From the NCBI GenBank assembly GCA_963825255.1, contig CAWGSF010000009.1:868001-932000 (forward strand): DNA of 64,000 nt, read 5' to 3'. This DNA is from JAIBJN01 sp963825255 (GTDB lineage: Bacteria > Actinomycetota > Thermoleophilia > Gaiellales > Gaiellaceae). Every line of letters begins with the position of its first letter. The first letter of the stretch is position 1. The notes beneath the pieces were generated by a model, which saw nothing but the letters and a program-made list of their open reading frames with translations, was not told where the DNA came from and did no database searches. The translations under genes and the position numbers were made by a program. Below are positions 43,579 to 53,522 of the stretch, one piece after another.

Positions 43579-44646
43579 TCGGCCGCCTCCACCGACAGGA
43601 TCGGCGGAAGCTGGTGGACCGGCTCGAGCCACGACTCCCCTGCATCGGGGGAGACGAAGAGCGAGCCGCTCTGCGTGCCGAGGTAGATCCCGGGCGGGTC
43701 GAGGCGGTCCGAGCCGAAGCCCTCGCGCATGACCGCCGCCCAGGCGCGTTGCGGCAGGCCCTCGGTCGAGGAGCTCCCAGGAGGAGCCGCCGTCCCGCGT
43801 TCGGTAGATGCCGAGCCGTCCGTCGGGCGTGACCCGGTTCTCGGCGCCCACCTCGGGCACGACGAAGGCCGCATCCGGATCGCGGTGGTCGAGCGCGAGC
43901 GGGAAGCCGAAGCCGCTGGGCAGGCCGTTGTCCTCGAGGCGCTCCCAGCTCCCGCCGCCGTCGTCGGAGCGGTAGACGCCGCAGTGGTTCTGCTGCCACA
44001 GCCGTGCCGGTCGGGCGGGATGGAGCAACAGCTTGTGGACGCACTGGCCGAGCTCGGGGAAGGGATCGGGGAGGAAGTCCGCGGCCGTGCCGCGGTTGGC
44101 CGGCGTCCACGTCTCGCCTCCGTCGTCGCTCGCGAAGACGCCGGCGGCCGAGATCCCGATGAACATACGGCCGGGCTCGTCGGGGTCGAGCTGGATGGAG
44201 TGGCAGCACATGCCCCCGGCGCCCGGGTTCCAGCGGTCGCGCGTCTCGTGCGTGAGGACGCTCTCGACGATCTCCCAGCTCGCTCCGTGGTCGTCCGAGC
44301 GGAAGAGGACGCCGGGCGCCCCGCCCAGCCAGAGCCGCCCGGGCTCGTCCGGCCGGCCCGGCTCCACGTGCCAGGTCTTCTCGAGCGTGAGCCCGCTCTC
44401 CTCGGGAAGGCCGAGCCCCTCCGCTCGCTCCCAGGTCTCGCCCCGGTCGCCGGAGCGGTGCGCCGTCGCACCGTAGACCTCGTGGTTCGTCGCCGCGTGG
44501 ATCGTGCCGTCGCGAGGGTCGAGCGCCGCGTGGAAGACCGACCAGCCGGTGAGGAACGGGCCCGAGAGCGCCCAGGTCCTGCGATCCTCGTCGCTCTCGG
44601 CGAGGAAGAGCCCCTTGCGGGTGCCGACGAGGACGAGAACGCCCAT
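43569..44646 (-). CDS. Asp-box beta-propeller (sialidase/VPS10-like), one frameshift
   Basis: About 358 residues of repeated blades with Asp-box motifs: SDDHGASWE, SDDGGETW, SDDGGGSWE, TRDGGSSWE and SPDAGESW. An opening VLVGTRKGLFL is the family start. The His/Cys segment MCCHSIQLDPDEPGRMFIGIS lies between blades. There is no signal peptide, so it is probably cytosolic and not a true sialidase. An extra C near 43775 breaks the last blade; joined, it ends LSVEAAEWS. Its ATG overlaps the pmbA stop. Confidence 0.8.
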
Positions 44647-46012
44647 CAGAGACCCGGGCCTGACCCCGTCCCGACGATGGTGAACGCCTCGGTGGCCACG
44701 GCCGGGACGAGCGTGCCGAACGGGTAGCGCTCCTCGTAGAAGTCGCTGCTGTTCACGGGCGTGACCTCCTCGGTCAGGCCGAGGAGCCCTGCCGCGAGCT
44801 CGGGAACGGAGGTCGTGAAGCGCAGGTTGACGAGCGGCGTCGTGATCTTGCCGCCCTCGATCCTGAAGGTCGCCGTCGCGGGTCATCCCGGTGAGGATGC
44901 CCTTGGGTGCGTCGACGATCCCCAGGTAGTGGAGGCGGGTGACGTAGATGCCGTCGCCGACACGCTCGGCAAGCTCCTCGAGCGATTCCGCGTCGCCGCC
45001 GGCCAGCGAGAGGTTGAACGGGATCGGCCCGACGGCCTGCGAGGGAGCGGCGAGAGCGTGCCCGGTCGACGTCCGGCCGTCTCCCGCCCGCTTCGCGGTG
45101 CGCCGGTCCCAGACGACGTCGCGGGCGACGCCTTCCTCGACGAGCAGCACGCGCTGCTTCGGGACGCCCTCGAAGTCGAACGACTTCGGATACCCGCGCG
45201 GGTCGAGGCCGTCGTCCCAGAGGGTGAAGGTCTCGTGGAAGACCCGCTCGCCGATGCGGTTCGAGAGGTAGCTGCGGTCCTCGAGGAGCGCCAGGGCGCC
45301 CAGGGACGTGAACCCGAAGTAGAAGAGCAGCTCGGAGACGGCGTACGGCTCGAGGACCGTGCGGTACGTGCCCGGCTCGATCGTCCCGGCGCCCCGCGTG
45401 CGGGCGGCCTTCTCGGCCGCCTCGCCGGCGACCGCGCCCGGGTCGATGTCGGCCGCCCGCCACGAGGTCGCCTCCGCGTAGCCGGACGCCTCGTCGGAGG
45501 CGGCGAGCGCGAGCACGCTCGCGTCGGTCATCGTCTGGGAGACCGCGTGCCCGGTCGTCGACGCGACCGCGACCTCGGTGCTCCCGCTCGTGTAGTACCC
45601 GTACAGGCCCAGCCCCGGCGCGGCGGCGATCGCGGCCGCAGCGGCCTCGGCCTGCTCCTCGGGCGTGAGCCCGGCGGTCGCCTCGTCGTAGTCCGTCTAC
45701 CGCGGGAACGTCGGTCGGCTCCTGGAGCCCGGCGTAGCCGGGATCGGGGAGCGAGCGGTCGGCGGCCTCGGCGGCGCGGCGGGCCGCGGCGGCGAGGCCC
45801 TCGTCATCCGTTCGGTTCGTCGTCGAGCAGCCCACACGCCCGTCGCGGACGACCCGGAGCGTGACGGTCTCGTCGCTGATGAGCGTCGGCTGGTGCACGG
45901 CCGAGTCGGCGAAGCGCGCGAAGCCGGAGCTCTCGACGTGCGCCGCCGCGTCGGCCTCGTCGGCCTCCGCGGCTCGCACCGCGCGCTCGGCGAGGTCGAG
46001 GGCGCGGGTCAC
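44646..46012 (-). CDS. pmbA: PmbA/TldE-type protease subunit (two frameshifts)
   Basis: The non-catalytic partner of TldD. It has the N-terminal ALDLAERAVRAAEADEADA, an RVVRDGRVGCSTTN segment, LLEDRSYLSNRIGERVF, GVARDVVWDRRTA, and the C-terminal HYLGIVDAPKGILTGMTRD. It lacks the HExxxH that TldD carries. Skipping a base near 45700 and another near 44882 gives a normal protein ending TEAFTIVGTGSGPGL. GTGA overlap with tldD and TGATG overlap with the Asp-box gene. Confidence 0.85.
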
Positions 46013-47451
46013 TTCCGCACGCCGACCTGGACGTCGCGGAAGCGCGCCGGGGACGTTCCGTGCGAGACGTGCGCGTGCTGCCCCGGCTGGCCCTTCCCGC
46101 AGTTCGTGAGGCCGTGGAGCTGCCACTCGCCGGGCCCCGCGACGGCGTCGAGCCGGCCCCAGAAGACGGGCGTCTCGCCCATGTAGGTCGGGTCCCGCAG
46201 CATCTTCCCGAGCTTCCCCTTCTTGATCTCCCAGGCGACTTGGGTCCCGAACTGGAAGTTGAGACGCTTGTCGTCGATCGACCAGCTCTTGTTCGTGCAC
46301 AGGAAGAGGCCGTCGTCGACGTCGGCGATGAGGTCCTCGAGGGTCCCCTCGCCGGGCTCGAGGTGGAGGTTCGTCATGCGGACGAGCGGCATCCGGCTCC
46401 AGCTGTCGGCGCGCATCGAACCGCCGAGGTCGCGCCCGATGAGTGCCGAGGTCTCGCGCGACGCGAGGTACCCCGTGAGGATCCCACCCTCGACGACGGG
46501 CTGGCGCCGGGCCGCCGCGCCCTCGTCGTCCCAGCCGAAGGTGCCGAGCCCCTGTGGCGTCGTCGGGTCGGCCGTGATGTTCATGTGCTCGGAGCCGTAG
46601 CGGAGGCCGTCGAGGTCGCCGGGCTTCAGGAAGCTCGTGCCCGCATAGGCCGCCTCCGTCCCGTAGACGCGGTCGAGCTCGGTCGGATGGCCGACCGACT
46701 CGTGCACCTGGAGCACCATCTGCTCGGGGTCGATGACGACCGTCGTCACCGTCGAGGGACAGACCTCCGCGGTGAGGAGGGCGGCGGCTTCCTCGCCGAC
46801 GCGGGGAGCCTCGCGCGCGAGCCCGAGCCCTTCCACGTACTCCCAGCCGGCCTGGGCGCTCGACCCGCCGTGCGCGCTCGGGTAGCTCCGGTTCTGGACG
46901 ACCCCGTCGTCCGAGACTGCGAGGGCGTCGATGCCCCCGCCGCACTCGACCGCCTCGTGCGCGAAGCTCACGCCCTCGGAAGAGCGGAAGACGCGCCGCT
47001 CGCGCAGCGCGCGGACGCTCGCCTCGGTGATCTTCACCTCCGGCCGGTGCATCCCCTTCTCCGCCTCCAGGCAGAGCGCGATCTTCTCCTCGAGCGGGAC
47101 GTCGATCGGATCGCGCGCGACCGGAGGCGCGTAGGTGCCGCTCGCGGGCTCGACCGGGGCGAGCTCGACGCGCCTGCGCGCGCGCGAGGCGCTCGCTCGC
47201 GCGAAGGCGACGGCTCGGAGCGCGGCGTCGCGTGCCCCCTCCTCGGACAGGCGCGGGTCGCCGGCGAACCCCCACGCGCCGTCGACGAGCACCCGGACGC
47301 CGAGCCCTTCGGTCTCCGCGTCCGCGACCGTGTCGACCTCGCCGTTCTTGGTGGCGACCTGTTGCGCGCGCCGGTGGACGACCCGCGCGTCCGCGTAGCC
47401 TGCGCCGGCTCCCACCGCCGCGTCGATCGCCTGTTCTGCCAACTCCTGCAC
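46009..47451 (-). CDS. tldD: TldD metalloprotease
   Basis: A 480-residue protein carrying the catalytic zinc motif VHESVGHPTELD (HExxxH). Other TldD motifs: MRADSWSRMPLVRMTNLHLEPGEGTLEDLI-type segment (RMPLVRMTNL), YLASRETSALIG and the C-terminal LTNCGKGQPGQHAHVSHG. With TldE/PmbA it forms a heterodimer that degrades unfolded peptides and, in E. coli, matures microcin B17. GTG at 47451 chosen because upstream sequence is only tRNA antisense; TAATCT lies 11 bases before it. Confidence 0.92.
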   Translation of the reverse strand: MQELAEQAIDAAVGAGAGYADARVVHRRAQQVATKNGEVDTVADAETEGLGVRVLVDGAWGFAGDPRLSEEGARDAALRAVAFARASASRARRRVELAPVEPASGTYAPPVARDPIDVPLEEKIALCLEAEKGMHRPEVKITEASVRALRERRVFRSSEGVSFAHEAVECGGGIDALAVSDDGVVQNRSYPSAHGGSSAQAGWEYVEGLGLAREAPRVGEEAAALLTAEVCPSTVTTVVIDPEQMVLQVHESVGHPTELDRVYGTEAAYAGTSFLKPGDLDGLRYGSEHMNITADPTTPQGLGTFGWDDEGAAARRQPVVEGGILTGYLASRETSALIGRDLGGSMRADSWSRMPLVRMTNLHLEPGEGTLEDLIADVDDGLFLCTNKSWSIDDKRLNFQFGTQVAWEIKKGKLGKMLRDPTYMGETPVFWGRLDAVAGPGEWQLHGLTNCGKGQPGQHAHVSHGTSPARFRDVQVGVRK

Positions 47452-47534
47452 GGGCCGGGCGTAGATTACTGATGGGGGCCGGTGTCGACGGAAGTCAAGC
47501 GCAATGGAAAGGCGCCTCTCGAGAGACGCCTCAG

Positions 47535-47620
<86 letters not shown>

Positions 47621-47652
47621 GTGGGGAAGGCATTGTAGCGAGTCCGGAAGCC

Positions 47653-47698
47653 TTGACTCCGTCCGGGGCCCGCGCTACCGTGGACGAACAGACGTTCG
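47653..47698 (+). promoter_or_regulatory. lexA promoter with SOS box
   Basis: TTGACT (47653-47658), 17-bp spacer, TACCGT (47676-47681), then CGAACAGACGTTCG (47685-47698), a textbook GAAC-N4-GTTC LexA box covering the predicted start of transcription. LexA autoregulation is therefore likely. Confidence 0.85.
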
Positions 47699-47716
47699 AT
47701 CAGCGAGGGGAGGCAC

Positions 47717-48362
47717 ATGCTCACGCAGCGTCAGCGAGAGGTCTACGACTACGTCGTCAGCTACGCCGACAGCCACGGCTATCCGCCCACCGTGCGCGAG
47801 ATCGGAGAGGCCGTGGGGCTCGCCTCGCCGTCCACGGTCCACGCGCACCTGGCCAACCTGGAGCGCGCCGGCTACCTGCGGCGCGATCCCACGAAGCCGC
47901 GGGCGCTCGAGCTCACGCGGCGGGAGCGGTCGGTCGCCGCGGCGTCGGTCGCGGCTCCCGACGTCGGGGAGGTCCGGGTGCTGCCGCTCGTCGGGGAGAT
48001 CGCTGCCGGCGGGCCGCTGCTCGCGGAGGAGAACGTCGAGGACCACCTCGCTGTGCCCCAGCCGCTCACCCGCGGGGGCGAGGAGTTCCTCCTCAGAGTC
48101 AAGGGCGACAGCATGATCGAGGCCGGCATCCTCGAGGGCGACTACGTCGTCGTGCACCGGCAGCAGACGGCGAGGAACGGCGACATCGTCGTCGCGCTCG
48201 CCGGCGACGACGAGGCCGCCGACGAGGCGACGGTGAAGCGCTTCTTCCGCGACGACGGGCAGGATCCGCCTCCAGCCCGAGAACTCGGCCATGGAGCCCC
48301 TGCACCCTGCGCACGTCAGCATTCTCGGCAAGGTCATCGGGGTCTTCCGGAGAGTGGGCTAG
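47717..48362 (+). CDS. lexA: SOS repressor LexA (one frameshift)
   Basis: About 214 residues. Winged HTH (TVREIGEAVGLASPSTVHAHLANLERAGYL), the Ala-Gly cleavage site in GEIAAGGPLLAEEN, catalytic Ser in KGDSMIEAGI and Lys in ATVKRFF. RecA-stimulated self-cleavage relieves repression of DNA-repair genes. An extra C near 48261 breaks the C-terminus; skipping it restores RIRLQPENSAMEPL and VIGVFRRVG with a stop at 48360-48362. GAGGGGAGG precedes the ATG. Confidence 0.93.
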
Positions 48363-48369
48363 GCGCGTC

Positions 48370-48561
48370 ATGGAAGTGGTGGAGCTCAACAGCACGCTCG
48401 ACCAGGAGCTCCTCGCGTTGCTCCGCGGGGCAAGCCTCGAATGCCCGGCGTGCGGTGAGTTCGTCCTGCACCGGGACGGCACGGTGACGTGCCCCGAGTG
48501 CGGCTCGGGCTTCCGGGGAGCGAGCGAGGGGGCGCTACACTTGGACGTGCAGGCCGGGTGA
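48370..48561 (+). CDS. Small double-CxxC zinc-ribbon protein
   Basis: A 63-residue protein with CPAC-x14-CPEC, a zinc-ribbon pattern, preceded by a short helix (NSTLDQELLALLRG). No known function. It starts 8 bp after lexA, and its last 13 bases are also the first bases of the RNase P RNA, including one strand of the RNA's P1 stem. Confidence 0.65.
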   Translation: MEVVELNSTLDQELLALLRGASLECPACGEFVLHRDGTVTCPECGSGFRGASEGALHLDVQAG

Positions 48562-48899
48562 CCGCGGGCCGCGCGAGCGGCTCGAGGAAAGTCCGGACAT
48601 CACAGGGCAGGACGCTGGGGAAATCCCAGGCGGCGAAAGCCGACGGAAAGTGGCACAGAAAGGAGACCGCCTCCGGCGAGCTTCATCTCCGGAGACGCCG
48701 GGGGCAAGGGTGAAAAGGTGGGGTAAGAGCCCACCAGCGCCGTGGTGACACGGCGGCTGCCAAACCCCGTCCGGTGCAAGGCGAGACAGGCTCCGCCCGA
48801 GGTGGCCCGCCGAGGAGCCGGGTGCGCCGCTCGAGCCTCCGGGGAACCGGAGGCCAAGATGGATGGTCACCCTCGACAGAATCCGGCTTACAGGCCTGC
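48549..48899 (+). ncRNA. rnpB: RNase P RNA, bacterial type A
   Basis: The catalytic RNA for tRNA 5' processing. The universal segment GAGGAAAGTCCGGAC, the central GGGTGAAAAGGTG and GGTAAGAGCCCACC, and the 3' AGATGGATGGTCACC and CGACAGAATCCGGCTTACAG are all present. P1 pairs GCAGGCC (48549-48555) with GGCCTGC (48893-48899). About 351 nt, normal length. Confidence 0.96.
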
Positions 48900-48904
48900 T
48901 AATG

Positions 48905-48928
48905 AAACCCCCGCACATGCGGGGGTTT
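48905..48928 (+). terminator. rnpB intrinsic terminator
   Basis: AAACCCCCGC pairs with GCGGGGGTTT over ACAT, followed by CTATTTT. Confidence 0.9.
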
Positions 48929-49070
48929 CTATTTTGGGCGTGCACCACCGGCGCATCACGCAGGTCCGGCTCGTCCCGCGGCTTCGAGGGGAAGAAGCGA
49001 AGGCAATCTCCTCCGGCCTCGCATGGTTGAGCGGAATCGGCCGGTACCCACGTCCGGGATGCCATGGGTG

Positions 49071-49107
49071 TTGACCCTTAGATAGCGAGAATATATACTC
49101 GCTATCT
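49071..49107 (+). promoter_or_regulatory. padR promoter with overlapping 28-bp operator
   Basis: TTGACC (49071-49076), 17-bp spacer, TATACT (49094-49099); the ATG at 49108 is 8 bases past the -10, so the mRNA should be leaderless. An inverted repeat with perfect 10-bp arms AGATAGCGAG and CTCGCTATCT around AATATATA (49080-49107) covers the -10 and ends at the ATG. This is the usual design for PadR autorepression. Confidence 0.82.
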
Positions 49108-49623
49108 ATGAGACAGCTCTTCCTCGCTCTGCTCAGCGACGAGCGTGCTCATGGGTACGAGCTGAAGCAGTCGCTGGAGCACGAGTTCGGCGATTTGCTG
49201 CCGGCGCTGAACGCCGGCCAGATCTACACGACGCTTGCCCGACTCGAGCGCGATGGCCTCGTCGTCGGTCACGCGGTGCCGGGTGACAGTCGCGGCAAGC
49301 GCGTGTACGAGCTGACGGATGCCGGCCGGGCCGCGCTCGCGGCCTGGATCGAGGAGCCTGTCTCGGGCAGGCGGCTGAAGGACGAGTTCTTCATGAAGCT
49401 CGTCGTGCTCGCGTCGGCTCAGCTGGCGGAGCCGGGCCGGCTGCTCGACCGCCAGCGGCGCGAGTACCTGCAGTCGCTGCGCGACCTGAACGCGCTGCTC
49501 GAAGCGAACGGGAAGGGACCGGCGGCCGAGCTCCTGGTCGAGGGAGCGATCCTGCATCTGAAGGCCGACCTGGAGTGGCTCGAGCTGATCGAGCAGCGAC
49601 TCGCGCTGAAGGAGGAGGTCTGA
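49108..49623 (+). CDS. PadR-family transcriptional repressor
   Basis: A 171-residue PadR protein: winged HTH (FLALLSDERAHGYELKQSLEHEFGDLLPALNAGQIYTTLARLERDGLV with VYELTDAGRAAL) and a C-terminal helical dimerisation domain (YLQSLRDLNALLEAN, LKADLEWLELIEQRLAL). PadR proteins often repress an adjacent efflux system in response to a drug-like ligand. The stop overlaps the ABC ATPase start (TGATG). Likely represses its own operon through the operator just upstream. Confidence 0.92.
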   Translation: MRQLFLALLSDERAHGYELKQSLEHEFGDLLPALNAGQIYTTLARLERDGLVVGHAVPGDSRGKRVYELTDAGRAALAAWIEEPVSGRRLKDEFFMKLVVLASAQLAEPGRLLDRQRREYLQSLRDLNALLEANGKGPAAELLVEGAILHLKADLEWLELIEQRLALKEEV

Positions 49624-50355
49624 TGACACCGGTACTCGAGGCGAGGAAGCTCGCGAAGACGTACGAGACGGGCGGCGCGAAGGTGCTCGGTCTTCGCGGT
49701 GTCGACATCTCGATCGAGCGCGGCGAGTTCGTCGCGATCATGGGCCCGAGCGGGTGCGGGAAGTCGACGCTGCTCAATCTGCTCGCCGGGCTCGATCGAC
49801 CGACGGCGGGGGAGGTCTGGCTCGACGGCGAGCGGATCGATGGGTTGAGCGAGACGGAGCTCGCGCGTCTGCGTCGGCGCAAGGTCGGCTTCGTGTTCCA
49901 GTTCTTCAACCTGGTGCCGACGCTCTCTGCGGTCGAGAACGTCGAGCTGCCCTTGCTGCTGGTCGGTCGGCGGCGCAGGGAGGCTCGACGATCCGCGAAC
50001 GAGCTGCTGAGCGATCTGGGCATTCCCGAGAAGGCACGGAGCCGCTCCGGCGCAGCTGTCCGGCGGGCAGCAGCAGCGGGTCGCGCTGGCGCGCGCGCTC
50101 GCGAACAGGCCGGATGTCGTTCTCGCCGACGAGCCGACCGGCAATCTCGACTCGACGGCGGCTCGCGACGTGCTCGGGCTCTTTCGCGAGGCTCGGGATC
50201 GCGGGCAGACGCTGCTGCTCGTCACGCACGACGCGAGTGTCGCCTCGACGGCGGATCGGGTGATCACGCTCCGCGACGGGCTGGTTGCCGACGAGACGGA
50301 GCTCGCCGCGGCCCGCCAGGTCGCTCCCCTGCTCGAGCTGGAGAGCCCGAAATGA
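49623..50355 (+). CDS. ABC transporter ATP-binding protein, MacB/LolD type (one frameshift)
   Basis: About 243 residues: Walker A MGPSGCGKSTLLNLLAGLD, Q-loop VFQFFNLVPTLSAVENV, signature LSGGQQQRVALARAL, Walker B VVLADEPTGNLDS and H-loop LLLVTHDA. An extra G near 50056 shifts the frame just before the signature; the correct sequence resumes at once. The family pairs with FtsX-type permeases, as here (ATGA overlap). Confidence 0.92.
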
Positions 50356-52115
50356 CGGTGATGCTGGTCAGGCTGGCGTTCGCGGGCATCCGCTCGCGGC
50401 TGCTCGCGAGCGCGCTCACGATCGCGATCGCGGCCGCTGCGGCGGCGACGATCGTGCTCGCCCTGGAGGTGCGCTCGAGCGGGGTCGATCCCTGGCAGCG
50501 GACGTTCGCCGAGGCCAATGGGGCACACGTGCTGGCGTTCGTCCCATCGCAGGCCGACGCGGCCGCGATCGGCGAGCTGCCCGGCGTGACCGAGCGCGGC
50601 GAGCCCGTGCCGCTCGTGCCGGCGACCGTGGCGGTGGAAGTACCGATCGGGTGGAGCTCGCCGGCCTGAGTGGCCGCACGGCGGTGAACATGCCTGTGCT
50701 GACCGCTGGCTCGCAGCTGCGCGAGGGCGGCATCGTGCTCGAACGCAGCCTCGCCCGCGCGCTCGGCATCGAGGTCGGCGCCACGCTCGAGTTGACGAGC
50801 AGACGCGGCCCGATCGAGATTCCGGTTCTCGGGACGGCGGTCGTTCCCAGCCAGCCGCGCTACCCGCGCCGCAACCCCGGCCTCGCCTGGGTCACCCGGG
50901 CCACGCTCGAACGGATCGAACCCGATCGCGCCCGCTGGCAGCTGGTCAGAGGCGGTGCGGCTGGCGGATCCCTCCGCGGCTGCGGCGTTCACCGAGCGGG
51001 CGGCGGCAGGCTTGCCGGCAACGGCCTCGCGGTCCGGGCCTCTCTACTTCGAGACCTGGCAAGACCAGCGCGACAATGCACTTGGCGATGCACAAGGCAC
51101 GCAGGTGATCGTCACCATCTTCACCATCCTGCTTCTGATCGTCGCTTTCGTCGTCGTCGGAATCCTCGTCGGCGCCCGCGCCAGCGAGCAGCACCGTCAG
51201 ATCGGGCTGCTGAAGGCGGCCGGCTTCACCCCGCGCCAGGTCGGTATCGTCTTCGCGCTCGAGTCCGCCGCTCTCGGTCTCGTCGCGGCCGCCCTCGGCT
51301 TCGCGCTCGGGGCGATCCTTGCGCCCCGCCTTGCCGCACCCAGCGCCGAAACGCTGCTCGGCTCGCCAACGATCGCGGCGAATCCCTGGCACATCCTCGT
51401 CGCGAGCTGTGCCGTCATTCCGGTACTCGTGGCCGGAGCACTGACGTCCACCCGCCGCAGTACCCGCTTCACCGTCCTCGAGGCGATCCGCGCCGGCAGT
51501 TCGTCTCCACCCACCTCGCGCCTGGCGCGGACCGTCGTCCGACCCGCCATGCCGTTGACGATCGGGCTCGGGCTCAAGGACCTCCTCGCGCGAGGGCGCC
51601 GGGCGCTTCTCCTCGCAGCCGCGATCGCGCTCGCCGACGCGGTGGTGGTCGTCGGGCTCTCGCTCGACGCCACGCTCGACGCGCAGCCTGCCTCCGAAGC
51701 CAGTGACTTCCCGGACGAACTGCTGCTCCTCATCTACACACTCGACACCACGTTGCTGCTGATCACCGCCACGACGCTCGTTGCCGTCGCCTTGCTCTCG
51801 GTCCGCGAGCGCATCCGAGACTACGGCGTGCTCAAGGCGATCGGCCTCACACCCAGTCAGATCATCTCCACCGTCGTCAGCGCTCACGCCGCCCTTGCGG
51901 TGCTCGCATCGCTCCTCGCCATCCCGCTCGGCATCGGGCTCTACCTCGCCCTGTTCGAGATCGCCGGCGACACGACCGAGGACGTCGTCATCGCACCCTG
52001 GTGGTCGCTCGCACTCATTCCGATCGGAACCGTGCTGGTCGTCGTCGCCGCGACCGTCCTCCCGGCCCGGCTGGCCACACGAATCCGCACCGCCGACGCA
52101 CTCCGTTACGAATGA
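50352..52115 (+). CDS. FtsX-type ABC permease, duplicated MacB-like form (two frameshifts)
   Basis: About 587 residues. The first helix (RSRLLASALTIAIAAAAAATIVLAL) is followed by a periplasmic-type domain (GSQLREGGIVLERSLARALGIEVGATLEL), then two FtsX units: TIFTILLLIVAFVVVGILVGAR...HRQIGLLKAAGFTPRQV and later TATTLVAVALLSVRERIRDYGVLKAIGLTPSQI. Breaks occur near 50640 and 50947. It probably exports a lipid or drug-like compound or remodels the envelope; under PadR control. Confidence 0.85.
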
Positions 52116-52280
52116 TGCGGCCGCGAGCGGAGCAGCATCGCTCGCAACCTGGCTTCGATCATCGTTCTGCCTACCCACACGCCGAGCAGTACCACTCCCC
52201 GTGCCGGCAGGATCGGCGCGCGGGACGATCTCGCGGACGCCGTCGCCGGGGCGATCGGCCGGGCTGCGGTCACGTCCGGG
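52116..52280. other. Short intergenic region
   Basis: Between the permease stop and the converging thioredoxin-like gene. No hairpin with T-run, promoter or gene recognised. Confidence 0.4.
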
Positions 52281-52967
52281 CTAGGACGAGCCGAGCGAGT
52301 CGAGCTCCGAGCCGAGCTCGGACACCGGGATCTCGCCGGCGAGGCGCTTGACGACCTTGCCGTCGCCGCCGACGAACACGAAGTAGGGGTAGCCCTGGAG
52401 CCCGTACGCCTGGGCCGCGGTTTGCGCGCTGTCGTCGAGCATGACGGGCGGCTCCCAGCCGGCGTCGGCGAGCCACGTGGACGGCGGGTAGTTGGGCAGG
52501 TCGGGGCTGTTCGCCGTCGCCACGGAGTAGAGGTCGACGTTCTTCGGAAGACCGTTCTCGCGGAGCCAGTCCGCGATCAGCGGGACCTCGCGACGGCAGT
52601 GCGGGCACCAGTGGGCGAGGAAGATGATCGCGCGCGGCTTCCCTTGCCCGGCCGGGATCGTGATCGAGCCGTCTCCGTCGATGTTCGTCCCGGTGAGGCC
52701 CGGGGCGGCCATGCCGACCGCCGGGTCGTCCGCGTCCCCGGTGAAGGCGGGCAGGGAGCTGCCCTCGACCTGGACGGTCTCCGCGGTGGGCATGCTCGTC
52801 GAGTCGTCACCGCGCTGGGTGACGATGAAGGCCGCGACGGCTGCGGCCGCGATGACGACGCCGAGGCCGACCCAGATGAGCCACTCGCGACTCCCACGGC
52901 CCGCGCCGGGCGTCGAGCGGGGCTTGGGGACGTCGCGGGTCTTCTTGAGCCTGGACTTCTTACCCAA
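52281..52967 (-). CDS. Membrane-anchored TlpA-like thioredoxin
   Basis: A 228-residue protein with a basic N-terminus, one signal anchor (WLIWVGLGVVIAAAAVAAFIV), a linker and a thioredoxin fold with redox motif HWCPHCRREVP and the cis-Pro region GLQGYPYFVFVG. It faces outside the membrane and probably handles disulfides or cytochrome thiols. TTG start at 52967, overlapping the dsbB end by 8 bp, in an operon with dsbB and the ctaG-like gene. Confidence 0.87.
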   Translation of the reverse strand: MGKKSRLKKTRDVPKPRSTPGAGRGSREWLIWVGLGVVIAAAAVAAFIVTQRGDDSTSMPTAETVQVEGSSLPAFTGDADDPAVGMAAPGLTGTNIDGDGSITIPAGQGKPRAIIFLAHWCPHCRREVPLIADWLRENGLPKNVDLYSVATANSPDLPNYPPSTWLADAGWEPPVMLDDSAQTAAQAYGLQGYPYFVFVGGDGKVVKRLAGEIPVSELGSELDSLGSS

Positions 52968-53520
52968 CGTCGACCTCTTCCGTGGACGATGGAGACGTGT
53001 AGGCGAGCACGAGCAGGGCGCCGATCGAGGCGAAGGCGGTCAATGCCAGAAGCGGTAGTGAAACGTAGCCCAACTCCCAGACCCAGCGCACGGTGCAGGG
53101 GACCGCGGTCGAGCAGAAGCCGGACTCCTGGCTCGGGAACCACTCGAGCTGGTAGTGGTAGATCGAGAAGCCCGCGCCGACCGCGACGAGCGGCAGGAGG
53201 TACACGGAGATCGCGGTCTCGCGCCGGAGGATCGCGATCGCCAGGAGGATCACCAGCGGGTACATGAAGATCCGCTGGTACCAGCAGAGCGGGCAAGGCG
53301 GGAAGTGCTTGACCTCGGAGAAGTAGAGGCTGCCCGCCGTGGCGGTTGCGGCAACGATCCACGCGAGGACGAGCTCGCGCCCCGCAAGCGCCCGCCGGAT
53401 GCCGAGGAGCGCGTGCGCTGCTCCGTCCGAGACCTGCGCGAGCGCGGCGGTCACGACCAGCAGGCCGAGGGCGATCTGAGCGGCGAGCGCCAGCAGCGCG
53501 AGGAAGAGCGCGACGTCCAA
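52960..53520 (-). CDS. DsbB-family disulfide oxidoreductase
   Basis: A 186-residue four-helix membrane protein with the first redox pair CPLC in FPPCPLCWYQRIFMYPLV and a second pair in SGFCSTAVPCTVRW. DsbB-like proteins pass electrons from thiols to quinone; they could reoxidise the thioredoxin-like partner encoded next to it. TTG start at 53520. Confidence 0.88.
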   Translation of the reverse strand: MDVALFLALLALAAQIALGLLVVTAALAQVSDGAAHALLGIRRALAGRELVLAWIVAATATAGSLYFSEVKHFPPCPLCWYQRIFMYPLVILLAIAILRRETAISVYLLPLVAVGAGFSIYHYQLEWFPSQESGFCSTAVPCTVRWVWELGYVSLPLLALTAFASIGALLVLAYTSPSSTEEVDVG

Positions 53521-53522
53521 GC

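Noticed and set aside
49071..49107. Mobile-element terminal repeat near padR
   Set aside because: The inverted repeat fits a promoter operator, and no transposase or target-site duplication is nearby.
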